Source of the DNA: Yponomeuta sedellus
Taxonomy: Eukaryota; Arthropoda; Insecta; Lepidoptera; Yponomeutidae
Direction of reading: 5' to 3'
Length of the DNA stretch: 64,000 bases
Assembly: GCA_934045075.1 (NCBI GenBank)
Contig: OW203734.1
Coordinates: 5,225,274-5,289,273 of the forward strand
The notes below the pieces were generated by a model. The model searched no databases and was not told the origin of the DNA. It was given only the letters and a program-made list of their open reading frames with translations. Below are positions 22,040 through 32,643 of the stretch, one piece after another. The translations under genes were made by a program, and so were the position numbers. Position 1 is the first letter of the stretch; each line of letters opens with the position of its first letter.

Positions 22040-22505
22040 GGGTCAGTGATTCAAAATTCAAAGTCCTGACTGCACAGGGGGTCTATATATAATGTAGGCA
22101 AGGAATAAGAAAGAATTTTTTGAAATTCAACCCCTAAGGGGGCGAAAAGGGTTGCCAACATTTGTATGGGAGGTATAAAAAATTTTGTCTAATTTTCTTG
22201 AAACTTAAAATAGATGCTCTTCAACACAATTGATTGAATACGTGTTTCGCTGTTTTTTTTAAATTCAACCCTTAAGGGAGTGAACGGGGTTGCAACATTT
22301 TATTCTCCTGACTGACTCACTCATCAACGCCCAGCCCAAGCCCTTGGACCTAGGAAGCTGAAATTTTGCACAGAAAGTCTGTAAATAATATAGGCAAGGA
22401 ATAAGAGAGGATTTTTTGAAACTCAACCCCTAAGGGGGTCAAAAGAGTTGTCAAAATTTGTATGGGAAGTATAAAGAACGTCGTCTAATTTTCTTGAAAC
22501 TCAAA
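22040..22505 (+). repeat. Dispersed repeat, two partial copies, Helitron-like context
   Basis: Shared blocks include CAACCCCTAAGGGGG, ATTTGTATGGGAGGTATAAA and TCATCAACGCCCAGCCC. The block is present twice here (22060-22200 and 22310-22505) and once inverted at 29878-30232. That copy also has GCCCGCGACTCCGTCCG at its other end. The complement of that end word appears at 23885-23912 next to Helitron coding debris, so this may be a non-autonomous Helitron. Confidence 0.5.
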
Positions 22506-22829
22506 TTAAAATATGGCGGGCGGCCTTAATACTAAATAGTATTTTATTCTAGCCAACCACCAGGTGACGTGGAGAAGGTGGGGGTAGTCTCAAACGGTGA
22601 GGTGATATTTTATTGTCAAATATATTTTTTTTTAAATTAAACTATATACTTATTACCACTATATAATATTACCTTTTGTAGTCGACGTAAAAGCCATTCT
22701 GTCTTGGCATAATATTACTCTTCGTTCGTTTACGGTGTTTTAATTTCTTGGTTGTTGAGTGGAACCTTTGATATTTACTTATTGTTTGTTATCCCTCACA
22801 TGCAATGATTGTTGAGTTATTACAAATTG

Positions 22830-23115
22830 ATGAATCTATGGTGCCCCACACTGCAGTTCCTATTATCTCTCTGTTTCGGGCCATGTCATATCTGTTGTAT
22901 GACACACAGGTGATGGCTAGGGAGGTACGTGAGCAAATCGTTAGCTATGTAGTAGCCAACTGGGATTAGTAGATGTAGTAACTGGGATGTAGTAGCCAAT
23001 TACTCCAGTGCTACTTTATACTGTATTGACATGTCACGCTCTCCTACTTATGGTAGTTTATGTGAGCTGGAAGCGACAGGGCAACTCTTTCCGTACGTCT
23101 TTGAAGTTTACCTAT
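22830..23115 (+). pseudogene. OTU-type protease fragment of a Helitron polyprotein
   Basis: Plus-strand translation from 22871 gives LFRAMSYLLYDTQVMAREVR and then EQIVSYVVANWD, ending at a TAG near 22967-22969. After a gap, SRSPTYGSLCELEATGQLFP, then YVFEVY, continues at 23031-23110. This order matches an OTU-like cysteine protease as carried by insect Helitrons. The residues before LFRA read PIIS, where family members normally have a GNC catalytic cysteine, so the active site is lost. Family identification is from memory of similar Helitron proteins. Confidence 0.55.
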
Positions 23116-23375
23116 ATTTAGTGTTGGTACTACAGGTAACCCCGTGGGATGACTACGCTTTTCACATTATCTATCTCATGGCCATTTTTATGTATATGTA
23201 CGGAATTAAGTCGCCGTGCCAATTTCAGAGCCCGCCTCTCCTTCACTTCTTCCTGTCATCGCCAAAACGGCTACTAGGAAAAGGAAAGAAGTAAAAACTA
23301 GAAAAAACGGCGTGCCAGGTGCACCAACGCTACTAATTACTTTGTGTGTGATTAATCTGATCTTTTGATTAGTCT

Positions 23376-23740
23376 GTGCTCACTGTAGTGCATATGGATG
23401 ATGCAGTACACTATCCCGTAGAGTCCCTAAATACCCTGAACCCACCTGGTCTACCGTCTCACACACGTGTTATCCTTAAAGTTGGTGCTCCAGTACCATT
23501 ACCGCGAAATCTTAATCCACCCAATTTGTGCAATGGGACCAGGTTGCGCTTGAAAGATTTACATAAAAACGTAATACAGGCCATTGTATTTACTGGATGT
23601 GCTAGAGGTGAATCGGTATATATAAGTACCCCCGTAAACCACTTATTCCATCGGAGTACCCATTCGAATTTAAAAAACTGCAGTTTCCCCTTAAAGTCTG
23701 TTTTGCAATAATCATTAATAAGAAAGAAAGATAGATAGAT
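23376..23740 (+). pseudogene. Helitron helicase (Pif1-like) C-terminal fragment
   Basis: It reads VESLNTLNPPGLPSHTRVIL, then KVGAPVPLPRNLNPPNLCNG, TRLRLKDLHKNVIQAIVFTG and, after a frame change near 23690, QFPLKVCFAIIINK. This is the region before the last helicase motifs of Helitron Rep/Helicase proteins (in them NKAQGQ follows). No upstream Rep domain is present. With the OTU fragment 5' and a CTAG-type terminus 3', the stretch 22830-23912 is one decayed Helitron. Confidence 0.8.
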
Positions 23741-23882
23741 AGAGAACACTTTGTTGTACATAAAAATAGAAATTACACAGATATTTCTTAACTTAAGAGT
23801 ACAGACGGCGGCCTTATCATCACTAAAAGTGATCTCTTCCAGTCATCTGCACCTTTTATTGAAGCATGCTGAATAACTTAAG

Positions 23883-23912
23883 TCCACGCGGACGGAGTCG
23901 CGGGCAAAAGCT
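23883..23912 (+). repeat. Candidate Helitron 3' terminus
   Basis: The sequence CGCGGACGGAGTCGCG can form a small bulged hairpin and is followed by GGCAAAAGCTAG|T. Helitron 3' ends have a hairpin followed shortly by CTRR, with insertion before T. It lies about 145 bases after the helicase fragment. Confidence 0.5.
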
Positions 23913-24177
23913 AGTTGCAACATAACAATCTCGCAACACTATTTAATCTGCCATGCAGGACAATTGCGCTGTAGGTGAGGTGCCATTGCAAACAAAGGGA
24001 CTAGACCAGCAATATTAGCGTGTAATCTCATAGCACTCGCGTTGCTTACACGGCACAGCATTTCTGGGAACTACCATGAATAACCTCTAATAAAACTTTT
24101 CTTCTATTCTCTTTCTTTTCTTAATGTCAAATTAAGGAGCCCTTCCTTACTATATATCTTATATCTACTGTGTTAAA

Positions 24178-24607
24178 GGCCTGCGCAGACGAGAGACTAT
24201 ACCCCGGGTACTTTTTGTCCGTCGATATACAGTCTTATAAATTGTATCGAATAACGCACACGAAGGACTAAAAGTAGGTATACTTAGTTCCTCAAGTTAC
24301 CGACGACATCAAGAGACCGGACTGGACAAAAGTTCGGTGTTTTCTTTTAATTGCGTTTTCTTATTCAACTTCGTGTTAAAACACAATATAATCTCAGAAT
24401 ATAAATTGCTTCCATAGCGTAAGCTTCACTCAATTTCCGGGGAACAAATGACCGCACACCGTAGGCGTTGAGTCCGCGACAAGTAGGTACTCGAAGGACA
24501 TTTTTTTACGATTTGAGGACTTTTGTCCCTTGGGGAGGACTTTTTTTCCCTTTGGGGACCTTCCTTTCTTTCCTTTGGGGACAAAAGCCCTTCGTCTGCG
24601 CAGGGCC
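24178..24607. mobile_element. MITE with CTGCGCAGACGA inverted ends
   Basis: The left end (AGGCCTGCGCAGACGA near 24178) and right end (TCGTCTGCGCAGGGCCT near 24592-24608) are inverted copies. TAA or TTAA-like bases flank both sides. The interior contains a C/T-rich repeat of GTCCCTTGGGGAGGAC type at 24520-24590. No coding capacity. Confidence 0.55.
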
Positions 24608-24869
24608 TAAATATAATTTGTTTAGGTACCTGTCTATTATACTTAGTTTTACGAGCACTACCTCTACTATTAAAATTTCCACAACACAAAGGTTAACTGG
24701 AAGAAAATACTTTTAGCAGTAAGTTCGCCTTTGCACTTTTCTTTTTATGACCGCCATAATCTTAGTAACAATAATAAAGATGCAAGTTACCTATTCTGAA
24801 ATTGCTTTCTTGAGGATTACTTACGTTTACCAGCGTGGGTTGGTGGGTAAAGTTAGGGTGTAACATCCA

Positions 24870-25950
24870 GGGGTGCGATGCCAGATAACCTTCACGTGTA
24901 CCTCTCCGCTTTCCGTTCCATCTGATTCCATGAACCAGATGGAGGGGCAAGTGGTGGGGTCGGTGCACCCTGAGCGTTAGTCAGTAACTTCTTCTTGTCG
25001 GATCTTGCTGGCTAACGGCGAATAATCTGGCGGGAGGGGTCGCGTGGGCCCTGTTTCACTTTGTGGAGCGGGACCCAGGCGACCAACCGAATGAAGGACC
25101 GACTGGGGGGGGCGCCGCTGCGCGAAAGTGCGCGCGCCTCGTACCAGTCGGACCAGAGTGGCCGTGGGCGGAGGGTCGGGGGACCCTCTGCCTCCATCAC
25201 GGCGGGAGGGGTCGCGTGGGCCCTGTTTCACTTTGTGGAGCGGGACCCAGGCGACCAACCCAATGAAGGACCGACTGGGGGGAGCGCCGCTGCGCGGAAG
25301 CGCGCGCGCCTCGTACCAGTCGGACCAGAGTGGCCGCCGGGACGCGGAGGGTCGGGGGACCCTCTGCCTCCATCACGGCGGGCCGGAAGGCGCCCTTGCG
25401 TGTTCCGAGGGTGCATTCTGGCACGGAGGGGGCCCGCGCGGTCGCTCACCGCCTTCTCTGCTTTCAGAGAAGTGCTGGTGGGCGACGTGACGGGCCTCGA
25501 GTGTGGGGCGTGTGGGGGCCAACAGTTGACATTGGCCCCCATGCGCCCCAACGAGGAGGTGCGCCGCCCTCCTCTAATCCCATTGGACCACACAACAATG
25601 GGATGGAGGGGGCGGCGCGTTGGGGCGTGTGGTGGCCAAGGGGTTCGCACTTGGCCACTATGCGCTCCAACGAAGAGATGCGGCGTTCCCTCGCCCCGTC
25701 GTTCGGTCCGATGCGATGGGGCAGGGGCGCCGCCGAAGGAGTGCCCGAAAGGGCGCCCGCAGACGGGGTCGCGGAAGTGTGCGTAAGCGTCCCCGTGGCC
25801 CCGTCCTTTGCGGTGCGGAGGAACACCCCAGGAGTTTTAGTCGGTATACCGCCCTTTTCAGGGCGGGGAGTCCGACATAACCACTGTGCTCCCCCGAGCC
25901 GGTGGTACCCGTAATTGGGGTTTCTCCTGGGTGAAAAAAAAAAAAAAAAA
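24870..25950 (+). mobile_element. GC-rich, poly-A-tailed retroposon with 14-bp target duplication
   Basis: The sequence GGGTGTAACATCCA stands on both sides (24856-24869 and 25951-25964). The insert ends in about 17 A at 25934-25950. This is a textbook target-primed insertion of a 5'-truncated non-LTR element on the plus strand. Its base composition (well above 60% GC from about 25030) contrasts sharply with the AT-rich surroundings. Bases 25030-25395 hold two copies of a 172-bp repeat, and 25490-25690 holds two diverged copies of a shorter one. Several long overlapping frames exist in all directions. None shows an RT, endonuclease or zinc-knuckle motif, so this is probably 3' UTR sequence. 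The parent family is not identified. Confidence 0.8.
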
Positions 25951-25999
25951 GGGTGTAACATCCACTGTCTAGAAAGTTAAAGAAGTTCAAGTTAGTCAA

Positions 26000-26990
26000 G
26001 GAAATCGACGGGATCTGGAAAATCAGGGGAAAAACGAGTTTTTACAGTTTGCTCCATCGAATTTCGGCGCCTGCCTTGGTTTTGCGTGAAACGACGACCA
26101 AACCTTTTTAGTTTAATTTCTTGTATTATATTAATCGGATACGCAATGTTCATCGAAAACGCCGGGTTATTTGGGGTTCACACCCACTAAAACCCCGCCG
26201 GTGTTCCGCCTCTCGCCATTCACATAGAGCTACGTGATTCGCAAAGACACCTCCGCAACTCGGCTGGCGACCCCGTCACCACCTTTTGCGATTCCGCATA
26301 GGGTAGCGGTGGAGGAGCCATCTTCATCATGGCATCCAACGTATCTTGTTTCTTGCGCTGGTCGCACCAGTTACGATCGTAGGTCGCACGTGTGGTGGCG
26401 CCCGCTCCACGTCGATCTAGCACGATCCGAGCACCACTCATCCATCACCTTGTATATCTGCTCGGCACACCATTCCGATCGCGGGGCAAGCGCGTGGTGA
26501 CGCCCGGCCCGCGGTCTGGCATGTATAACGAGCCATTCATTCATCTAACCCATATAGACCTAGCCTACCGTAGGTATGTGGTACAGCAACTTTGTAAAAT
26601 TATTTTGTCTTACCCAGAAATCAATTTATGTTTTGTTCATATGTGAGAATGGCTCCGTAGTGGTAGTTATACGTTAGTTTTGTTACAAAGACGTTTTGTG
26701 CGAGTGATTTTGAGTTTTCATTGATATTTCGTGGAAGAAACTGAAAAATATTGTACCATATCTTCGAAGTTTCACATTTTTTGTTATGAAATATATTATT
26801 TGTCGGTATCATTATGAATAATCGGGTTCAAATTTATGGTGTGATTAAAAGAATTTCATAATATACATTATTTTTCTAAGTAATACTTAGTCCTCAATTA
26901 TGTGTACCGTATACGGTACAGTAGGTCTAAGTAGGAGCAAAATGTGACAAAAACATTGCCGTTGTTTTTTTTGTCTAAATTTTTTTTTTG
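26000..26990. other. Unassigned DNA, partly GC-rich
   Basis: Bases 26160-26530 are GC-rich compared with neighbours and have open frames on both strands (for example minus 26220-26441), but no domain was recognised. This may be old retrotransposon coding sequence. 26560-26990 is AT-rich with nothing recognisable. Confidence 0.35.
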
Positions 26991-26997
26991 TGTTTTA

Positions 26998-27398
26998 GAT
27001 CATTGACGCTTTATGATATTGCTACACTTTTTGAAGAAGATAATGAAAACAGCAGCCAAGGGCAAGATCTGGATATTTTTTACTACCGCCTGAACCGCCA
27101 ACGATGAACAGACTGACGGACACTCCGGTGATGAAGATGCCGTCAACATGAATAACTTGCCTCCGAGTTTGCTTCGAGCCCCAGCAGAGTTTGCGGCTTC
27201 TGCCTCTTCAGACTAGCCAGAAAATGAACACCAGGACGCCAACAAAACTCAACAACTTTTACAAAAACATGTATAATTGGAGAAAACGGGACTTACAGCC
27301 TAGAGAAACCACTTAGCAACCACTTTATCATGTTCCACTTGACATAACTCCTTGGGAATGGTTTTCTTTCTTCTTTTCTGAAGATGTTTTTGAGTTGC
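26998..27398 (+). pseudogene. piggyBac-type transposase N-terminal fragment
   Basis: It follows a T-rich tract with a TTTTAG acceptor-like end. Pieces over several frames read LTLYDIATLFEEDNENSSQG, then DGHSGDEDAVNMNNLPPSLL, RAPAEF, and finally TPWEWFSFFFSEDVFEL. The layout of an acidic N-terminus, then NLP..LRA.AE, then a segment resembling PVELFELFFD is that of PGBD/piggyBac-like transposases. Several stops and frame changes break it. No DDD catalytic region follows, because a tRNA-like repeat begins at 27398. Confidence 0.45.
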
Positions 27399-27473
27399 CC
27401 GCATTCGGGATCGAACCTGGGGCTCTCGCTTACCAGTCCAGGGTGGGTAGAAACCTACTGAGCTACCACCGCA
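27398..27473 (-). mobile_element. tRNA-like sequence (third type)
   Basis: The minus strand reads GCGGTGGTAGCTCAGTAGG, then CCCAGGTTCGATCCCG, with A-box and B-box spacing as in a tRNA. No matching acceptor stem closes it and it abuts transposon debris, so it is taken as a SINE head. Confidence 0.5.
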
Positions 27474-27559
27474 AATAAATCCATAGTACTATGACAGTTC
27501 GATGTACCTACATTGCTAAGTCGACCAACCCACAAATTAATAAGCAGACTCTACTACGT

Positions 27560-27700
27560 AATACATCTTCTTCTTCTTCAGGCTATATTATGTAGTCCAC
27601 TGCTGGACATAGCCCTCCCCTAATGAGCGCCATAGCGTCCTGTCTTCAGCGTGCCTAATCCAGCATCTGCCGGCATCAGTACCTACCTCGAATTGTCATA
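27560..27700. repeat. Dispersed LINE-tail repeat
   Basis: It contains CTTCTTCTTCAGGCTATATT and GTCCACTGCTGGACATAGCC. It is repeated inverted at about 35755-35835 and direct at 57243-57340. Confidence 0.6.
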
Positions 27701-28149
27701 AACCACGCATAGGTATAGTTACCAATGTCGCGAGTCGCGTGTCAAAAGTCGCGACTACCTACTACATAGTCAAATTCTGACATTTTCTCGTCACAAAATG
27801 CGTGACTCGAGCTATCGTGCTTTGGTAGTACGATGACGCTAGTAAAGCATTTTAAAGTCGCGACTTTCCAGTACAATTTATGACATCGCTACAAACTATC
27901 ATCGTACTACCATTGCTGGACGCTCATGGTAGAGGCACAGGTAGTAATGAAGCATTCCTCACGACGACGCTCGCTGCAATTTGTTGCTGCAATTGAAACA
28001 TGCGGCCTACTTCAATGCAAGCGGGACTGCCGCAGGACGACCGGCCGACCAGCATAGCAGTAAGCCTATTAGGAAATGGACGACATATACACTTAAATTA
28101 CTGACGTATAGTGGTCACATCACATCGCAGTATTTTGGTTACAAAGTCA

Positions 28150-28320
28150 ACTCTACCGTACGTAATACAGAGAGTATTGTAAAGAGGTTCGAAATTTCAC
28201 TGATGCCGGTGAATCCCCCATTAGCTTAGTTGGAAGAGCGCTGGCACGGATAGCCAGAGGTTGCAGGTTCGAATCCCGGCATGGGTGGAATTTTTAGCCT
28301 CTAAATAGGTTTTTACAACT
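28150..28320 (+). mobile_element. tRNA-like SINE copy
   Basis: It starts around CGTAATACAGAGAGTATTG. The tRNA-like head CCCATTAGCTTAGTTGGAAG and GGTTCGAATCCCGG lie at 28216-28280, and it ends with the family tail TTTTTAGCCTCTAAATAGG. The same family as 13050-13232, opposite orientation. Confidence 0.8.
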
Positions 28321-28604
28321 CTACCGTACTAAGTAGAGTGCATAGATGTCGTGTTGGTAAAGATGTATTGTGTTGTCAACTGTCATATTTTCGGTGTCCG
28401 CAGAGAGGTATATTCGTCTAAATATGTTATTGCTTACGATTGGTAAAAATTATAAAAATTAAAGAGTACCTCTAGCGGTCTTATTTATAAAACGCCATTG
28501 CTCTCGATCGACTTATAAATGAAAAGGTTTTATTCAAAGTATCTCGAAACTGCGGCTTGATGAACATTACAAGTCAAAGTAGGTGTACATGCGTGATTGA
28601 TTCA

Positions 28605-28787
28605 GGCATGTGGAGGTCTGCAGAAGACGGTTACTGATATAGCTCGAAGAATTGCTGTGGTCATGGGCAGGGCGCATAGCTGGAAGAACTGATGGTCGTT
28701 GGGGCAAAAAAAATCTGACGTGGCGACCATAGACCGAACGACGCAGCGTCGGCAGGCCATAGTCATCAGATGGTCTGACGACCAGGA
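28605..28787 (+). pseudogene. LINE C-terminal fragment (TDGRWGKK type)
   Basis: The plus strand reads VMGRAHSWKN in one frame and, in another, WAGRIAGRTDGRWGKK, then TWRP and ERRSVGRP. These are typical of the tail of endonuclease-RT elements. It stops where the MITE at 28788 begins. Confidence 0.65.
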
Positions 28788-29038
28788 GGCCGATTCTCGC
28801 CCATGTGAATTGAAAGCGTAGACGCAAAATATTCGAAGGGTTAGACATTTGTCGCATAAAAATAAGATAATAAAACTCGACAGAATCATTAGACATTTAT
28901 TTTCTCATTCGAATTCAATCCAGTATGGCGTTCAGAATACAGATTTTGGCTGTGGCTCGACTTTTTACGTAAATTCCAAGTCATAAGCCTTATGACTCGT
29001 ATACGAATTATTTGCTAATGAAGTGAGAATTGGCTCTC
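28788..29038. mobile_element. MITE-like repeat, copy 1 (second copy at 34569)
   Basis: About 250 bp is shared with 34569-34822 at roughly 85-90% identity. The ends CCGATTCTCGC and GTGAGAATTGG are imperfect inverted repeats. It has no coding capacity. It has inserted into or truncated the LINE fragment to its left. Confidence 0.65.
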
Positions 29039-29077
29039 AGGACATTTGATTATGCTAAAACATTGTTGTACCATTTA

Positions 29078-29308
29078 AAAACCTATTTAGAGGCTAAAAA
29101 TTCCACCCATGCCGGGATTCGAACCCGCGACCTCTGGCTATCCGTGCCTGCGCTCTTTCCAACTGAGTTAATGGGCGACTCACCGGCATCAGTGAAATTT
29201 CGAACCTCTTTACAATATTCTCTGTATTACGTACCGGCATGGGTGGAATTTTTAGCCTCTAAATAGGTTTTTAAATTGTCCTTAGCACGGGTTAGTGCAT
29301 TAAAAAAA
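29078..29308 (-). mobile_element. tRNA-like SINE with an inverted tail at both ends
   Basis: The left side has TTTAAAAACCTATTTAGAGG leading into the T-arm. The right side carries a second tail in inverse orientation (GGTGGAATTTTTAGCCTC...). The tRNA-like module is thus enclosed by inverted copies of one tail, and the unit ends GGGTTAGTGCATTAAAAA. Confidence 0.75.
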
Positions 29309-29636
29309 AATTATAACATTGTTGTACCTACAATGACAACTACATGAACGCGGCGTTTAATTTCGTTGCTGCTTCAAGTCTACGCGCGCACGTATATCGA
29401 ACCTTCTGGGCGACAATGGTATGAAACGGTACTAAAATGCACTAACAGAGTCGAGGCCCAGGTGTGGCGGGGAGTCGCTGGAGGCAGACGGCACAAGACC
29501 GCGGAAGATGCAATTAACCATGAATGAGGCCTACGTCTTGCAGTGGGCGTCCAATTGCTGATGGTGATAATGATTCATTCTGCTTATGGTTTATGTAAGT
29601 ATATTATTTTTAAGTATAGACTATTTTTATTTTGAA

Positions 29637-29824
29637 TGCACTAACCCGTGATAAGGACAATTTTAAAAACCTATTTAGAGGCTAAAAATGCCACCCATGC
29701 CGGGATTCGAACCCGCGACCTCTGGCTACCCGTGCCAGCGCTCTTTCCTACTGACCTAAAGGGCGACTCACCGGCATCAGTGAAATTTCGAACCTCTTTA
29801 CACTATTCTCTGTATTACGTACAG
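29637..29824 (-). mobile_element. tRNA-like SINE copy
   Basis: It starts GCACTAACCCGTGATAAGG, includes the complement of the B-box and D-arm segments, and ends CTGTATTACGTACAG. Confidence 0.8.
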
Positions 29825-29877
29825 AGCTGCCCCCTAGAGCTGATTTTCATGAAACTACAATGCGTAGTTTATTACCA

Positions 29878-30232
29878 ACTTTTGCCCGCGACTCCGTCCG
29901 AGTGGTCATTTTTTTTGCAACCCCGTTCACTCTCTTAAGGGTTACATTTAGAAAAACGGCGTAACACGCGTTCAATCAATTGTGTTGAAGAGTATTAAAA
30001 TTTATTGTAAGTTTCAAGAAAATTAGACAACATTCTGTATACCTCCCATACAAATTTTGGCAACCCTTTTCGCCCCCTTAGGGGTTGAATTTCAAAAAAT
30101 CCGGTCTTATTCCTTGTTACTACGTTGCATAGGTATAGACCCTGTGTGCCAAATTTTAGCTTCCTAGGTCCAGCGGGCTGGGCGTTGATGAGTGAGTCAG
30201 TCAGTCAGGACTTTGAATTTTATTTATATAGA
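29878..30232 (-). repeat. Helitron-like dispersed repeat, full-length copy
   Basis: It runs from CTTTTGCCCGCGACTCCG (complement of the candidate Helitron 3' end) to TTATATAGAT. It includes the TTAGGGGTTGAATTTC and GGGCGTTGATGAGTGAGTCA blocks also seen at 22040-22505. Confidence 0.6.
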
Positions 30233-31350
30233 TGACAATTCGAGGTAGATCGCGCAGCAGAGTCTATCTGTTAATCTGCGGGTTAATCGACAACATCGAA
30301 TTGTCTTAGTAGGTATCTTTACTTGTTTTCTCGCTTCTCTCCTACACAAGCATATTCCATATAAAAATAATGTTCGCGGCACTGCAGCGCTCGAGTGGTC
30401 CTTTTGAACTGTCATTAGTAGGCACTTCCCTTATGAATTTTGGTCCCCTCGAGTGTCGAAATACACGTTTTTTACGCCACCATGTATGGTTCAAAACTTG
30501 CTACCATGAAATGAACAGGCTTCGGCCAAACCACCCAAATACATCACGGCGGCTAAGCCAATATCCGCAGCAATGCGTTATCGTCAGCACTAATATGCAA
30601 ACAATAAATCCTGTCAAGTCAAGTGTAAATGTAGTATGCGAGCGATGTAATTAAGCATTCCTGAGTGCAATCAGCGTCGCCACAATTAATTGCGGGTCGC
30701 CGGCGCGGCCGCAACGCCCGTTGGCGACGTTTGGGAAGCCACCCCGATGTTTGAACGATTGAAGGATAACAAAATTTTATCAGAGACTGGAGGAGACTGG
30801 GTGGTTTTTCAGCACATGCACAAAGCTGTTATGTACTTAAAGCGAGGTAGGGCTGTAGGGCCGTACGGGGATATTTTCTAGAACAATGAAGACTTTCACA
30901 AAAAGTCGTTCTCATCTCATTGGAGAGGACATGATAAGGGATGAATAATGACGAATGACGATAAAGATTTCTTTGGTAAATAAAGACGAAACGAGAGGAC
31001 TGAAGGCGTTTTTAAACATAAATTTTGTAGAAAATACTTCTATTGTTCTTTTTTCTTCATGGTTTACGTATGAAGCATTTTGATCATAATGAACAGAACA
31101 TTACCGAAACAACGTACCTAACGTAGTAGTGTAGAAAAACCCTGGACACGACACAGTAAAATTAATAATCTTTATTTGCAACGTTACAACTTAGCTAACA
31201 GTTCAATAATATAGAAACGGCACTGCAAATACGTCCAATCATCACGGCTGTCTATCACCGAATGCCTTCCCCGCCCTTCCTGCTGTTTCAGTCATTTATT
31301 ATTTTTATGAACCGGTATCGTCCTACCCGCACAAATTCGTATTCAAAATC
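30233..31350. other. Unrecognised DNA
   Basis: No gene is supported. Short frames at 30370-30654 and 30690-30881 lack domains. No clear repeat structure was seen. Confidence 0.4.
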
Positions 31351-31353
31351 TTA

Positions 31354-31938
31354 TGCTATGTTCACATGCACGCCGTGCAGCCCGGCGGGCTGCCTAGCAG
31401 GCTGCGCGGCATGCAGCCCGTCCCAGGCCGGCGAAAATTCAAGCTGTTCACACGCACGTCGTCGTGTCAGTCAGTGCCAGCATGGCGGGCAGCGAGAATC
31501 TCGATGTTGTTGCTGCCATATCCTTTGGTTTAACTTATTTTTATTGAAAAAAGAAACAAAATTTGAAAAAAAGAGAAAAAGACTGCGAAGAAGAAGGTGG
31601 TGGATGATAAAAGTTTACAGAAATCGTACCAAGTAAGTACCTATGTTTTCTCCGATCGTGATTCAGTGGTATAGAATGCTTATAAAATTACCCATTTATA
31701 ATTAACTATATAATATATATTTTCGTTTACAGAAAGTTCATAGAACGGCGCGCGTGAAAACAGTCACCGGGCGCCCGCACATTTATCCTTTGAACTTTGC
31801 CAAAAAACCGACACTCGCCCGGTTCGCGGCATTCACGTTCACAGGCGCGTTTACGGGCTCGGGCGTACCGTTTACACGCTCGGGAATGTGAATGTGCACG
31901 TTGAATGTCGAGTTGAACGCGCGCGTGTGAACGTAGCA
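31354..31938 (+). mobile_element. Harbinger-like element (internally deleted)
   Basis: The ends TGCTATGTTCACATGCACG and the complement of CGCGCGTGTGAACGTAGCA are inverted repeats. The 3-bp direct repeat TTA flanks it (31351-31353 and 31939-31941), the target size of PIF/Harbinger. An apparent first coding exon starts at an ATG at 31482 (MAGSENLDVVAAISFGLTYF). After a frame change it ends with RLRRRRWWMIKVYRNRTK before a GTAAGT donor near 31633. The acceptor TTTACAG and a short second exon follow near 31732. The catalytic core is absent, so this is a deletion derivative. The RRRRWW start resembles HARBI1-type nucleases. Confidence 0.7.
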
Positions 31939-32437
31939 TTACACTTAAGCCCTAAAACCGTCCACTCCAGAGTTTCTTCCTAAACGGTGTACTCGAGTAA
32001 CCCACACCAGCCTACAGCAGGGGATTGCGAATTCTGCTTGTGAACACCGGGTGTAGGTAAACACCGGGTCTAAATATCTGTGCCGTGTGCTAACGCGTAG
32101 ATACAGGGACTTGTCTAACTTCTTGGACTTAACCGGCCAAAAACCGATATAAGATTTCTGCATTTAGCCTCCTGGTACAACCGTTGTACGTATGAACATA
32201 TGAACACCTTAGACACTCGGGTTTCCTTACGATGTTCTCATTCCCGGTTATATTTTATAGATACATAATAAATCATTACTTTTACTTCAATGCTGTGAAG
32301 TAAAAGTAATGATTGTAAAAGTAACCTAAGACCTAGAACCTGCGGCGGCCACAGGTTCTAGATTGCAGGTTCTAAATTAATAGAATGAAATAGTTGTCAC
32401 AGTTTTTTCGAACTAAAACTTTCGTAAGTACAACACA

Positions 32438-32643
32438 TTGTAGACTTTTAGTCCGGATCTACTTAGGCGGGTGTTGTTATATCGGAAGAGTCCGACCACG
32501 AGATCGTCTCACGAGACGAGCAACCGACGACGCGAGCTCCGTCTCTGCTCACCATGATTAAGCTCTGCGAATCGGAGCGAAACCTAGCCGGACTCTTCCG
32601 ATATAACAACACCCGTAAGTAGATCCGGACTAAAAGTCTACAA
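32438..32643. mobile_element. Foldback element with about 60-bp inverted repeats
   Basis: TTGTAGACTTTTAGTCCGG at the left and its complement at the right continue for about 60 bp with a one-base gap, to GGAAGAGTCCG. The central 85 bp is unique. No coding. Confidence 0.8.

Noticed and set aside
25061..25961. Several long overlapping frames on both strands in the GC-rich block
   Set aside because: High GC removes stop codons by chance. None has a domain, and the frames follow the 172-bp repeat.
28216..28282. Possible genuine tRNA gene (A-box and B-box, TTCGAAT loop)
   Set aside because: About a dozen near-identical copies with SINE tails, a C instead of T before the putative anticodon, and poor arm pairing. 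It is a tRNA-derived repeat.
29030..29266. Protein-like frame THAGIRTRDLWL... repeated through the window
   Set aside because: It is the translation of the tRNA-like SINE, seen in the same form at every copy.
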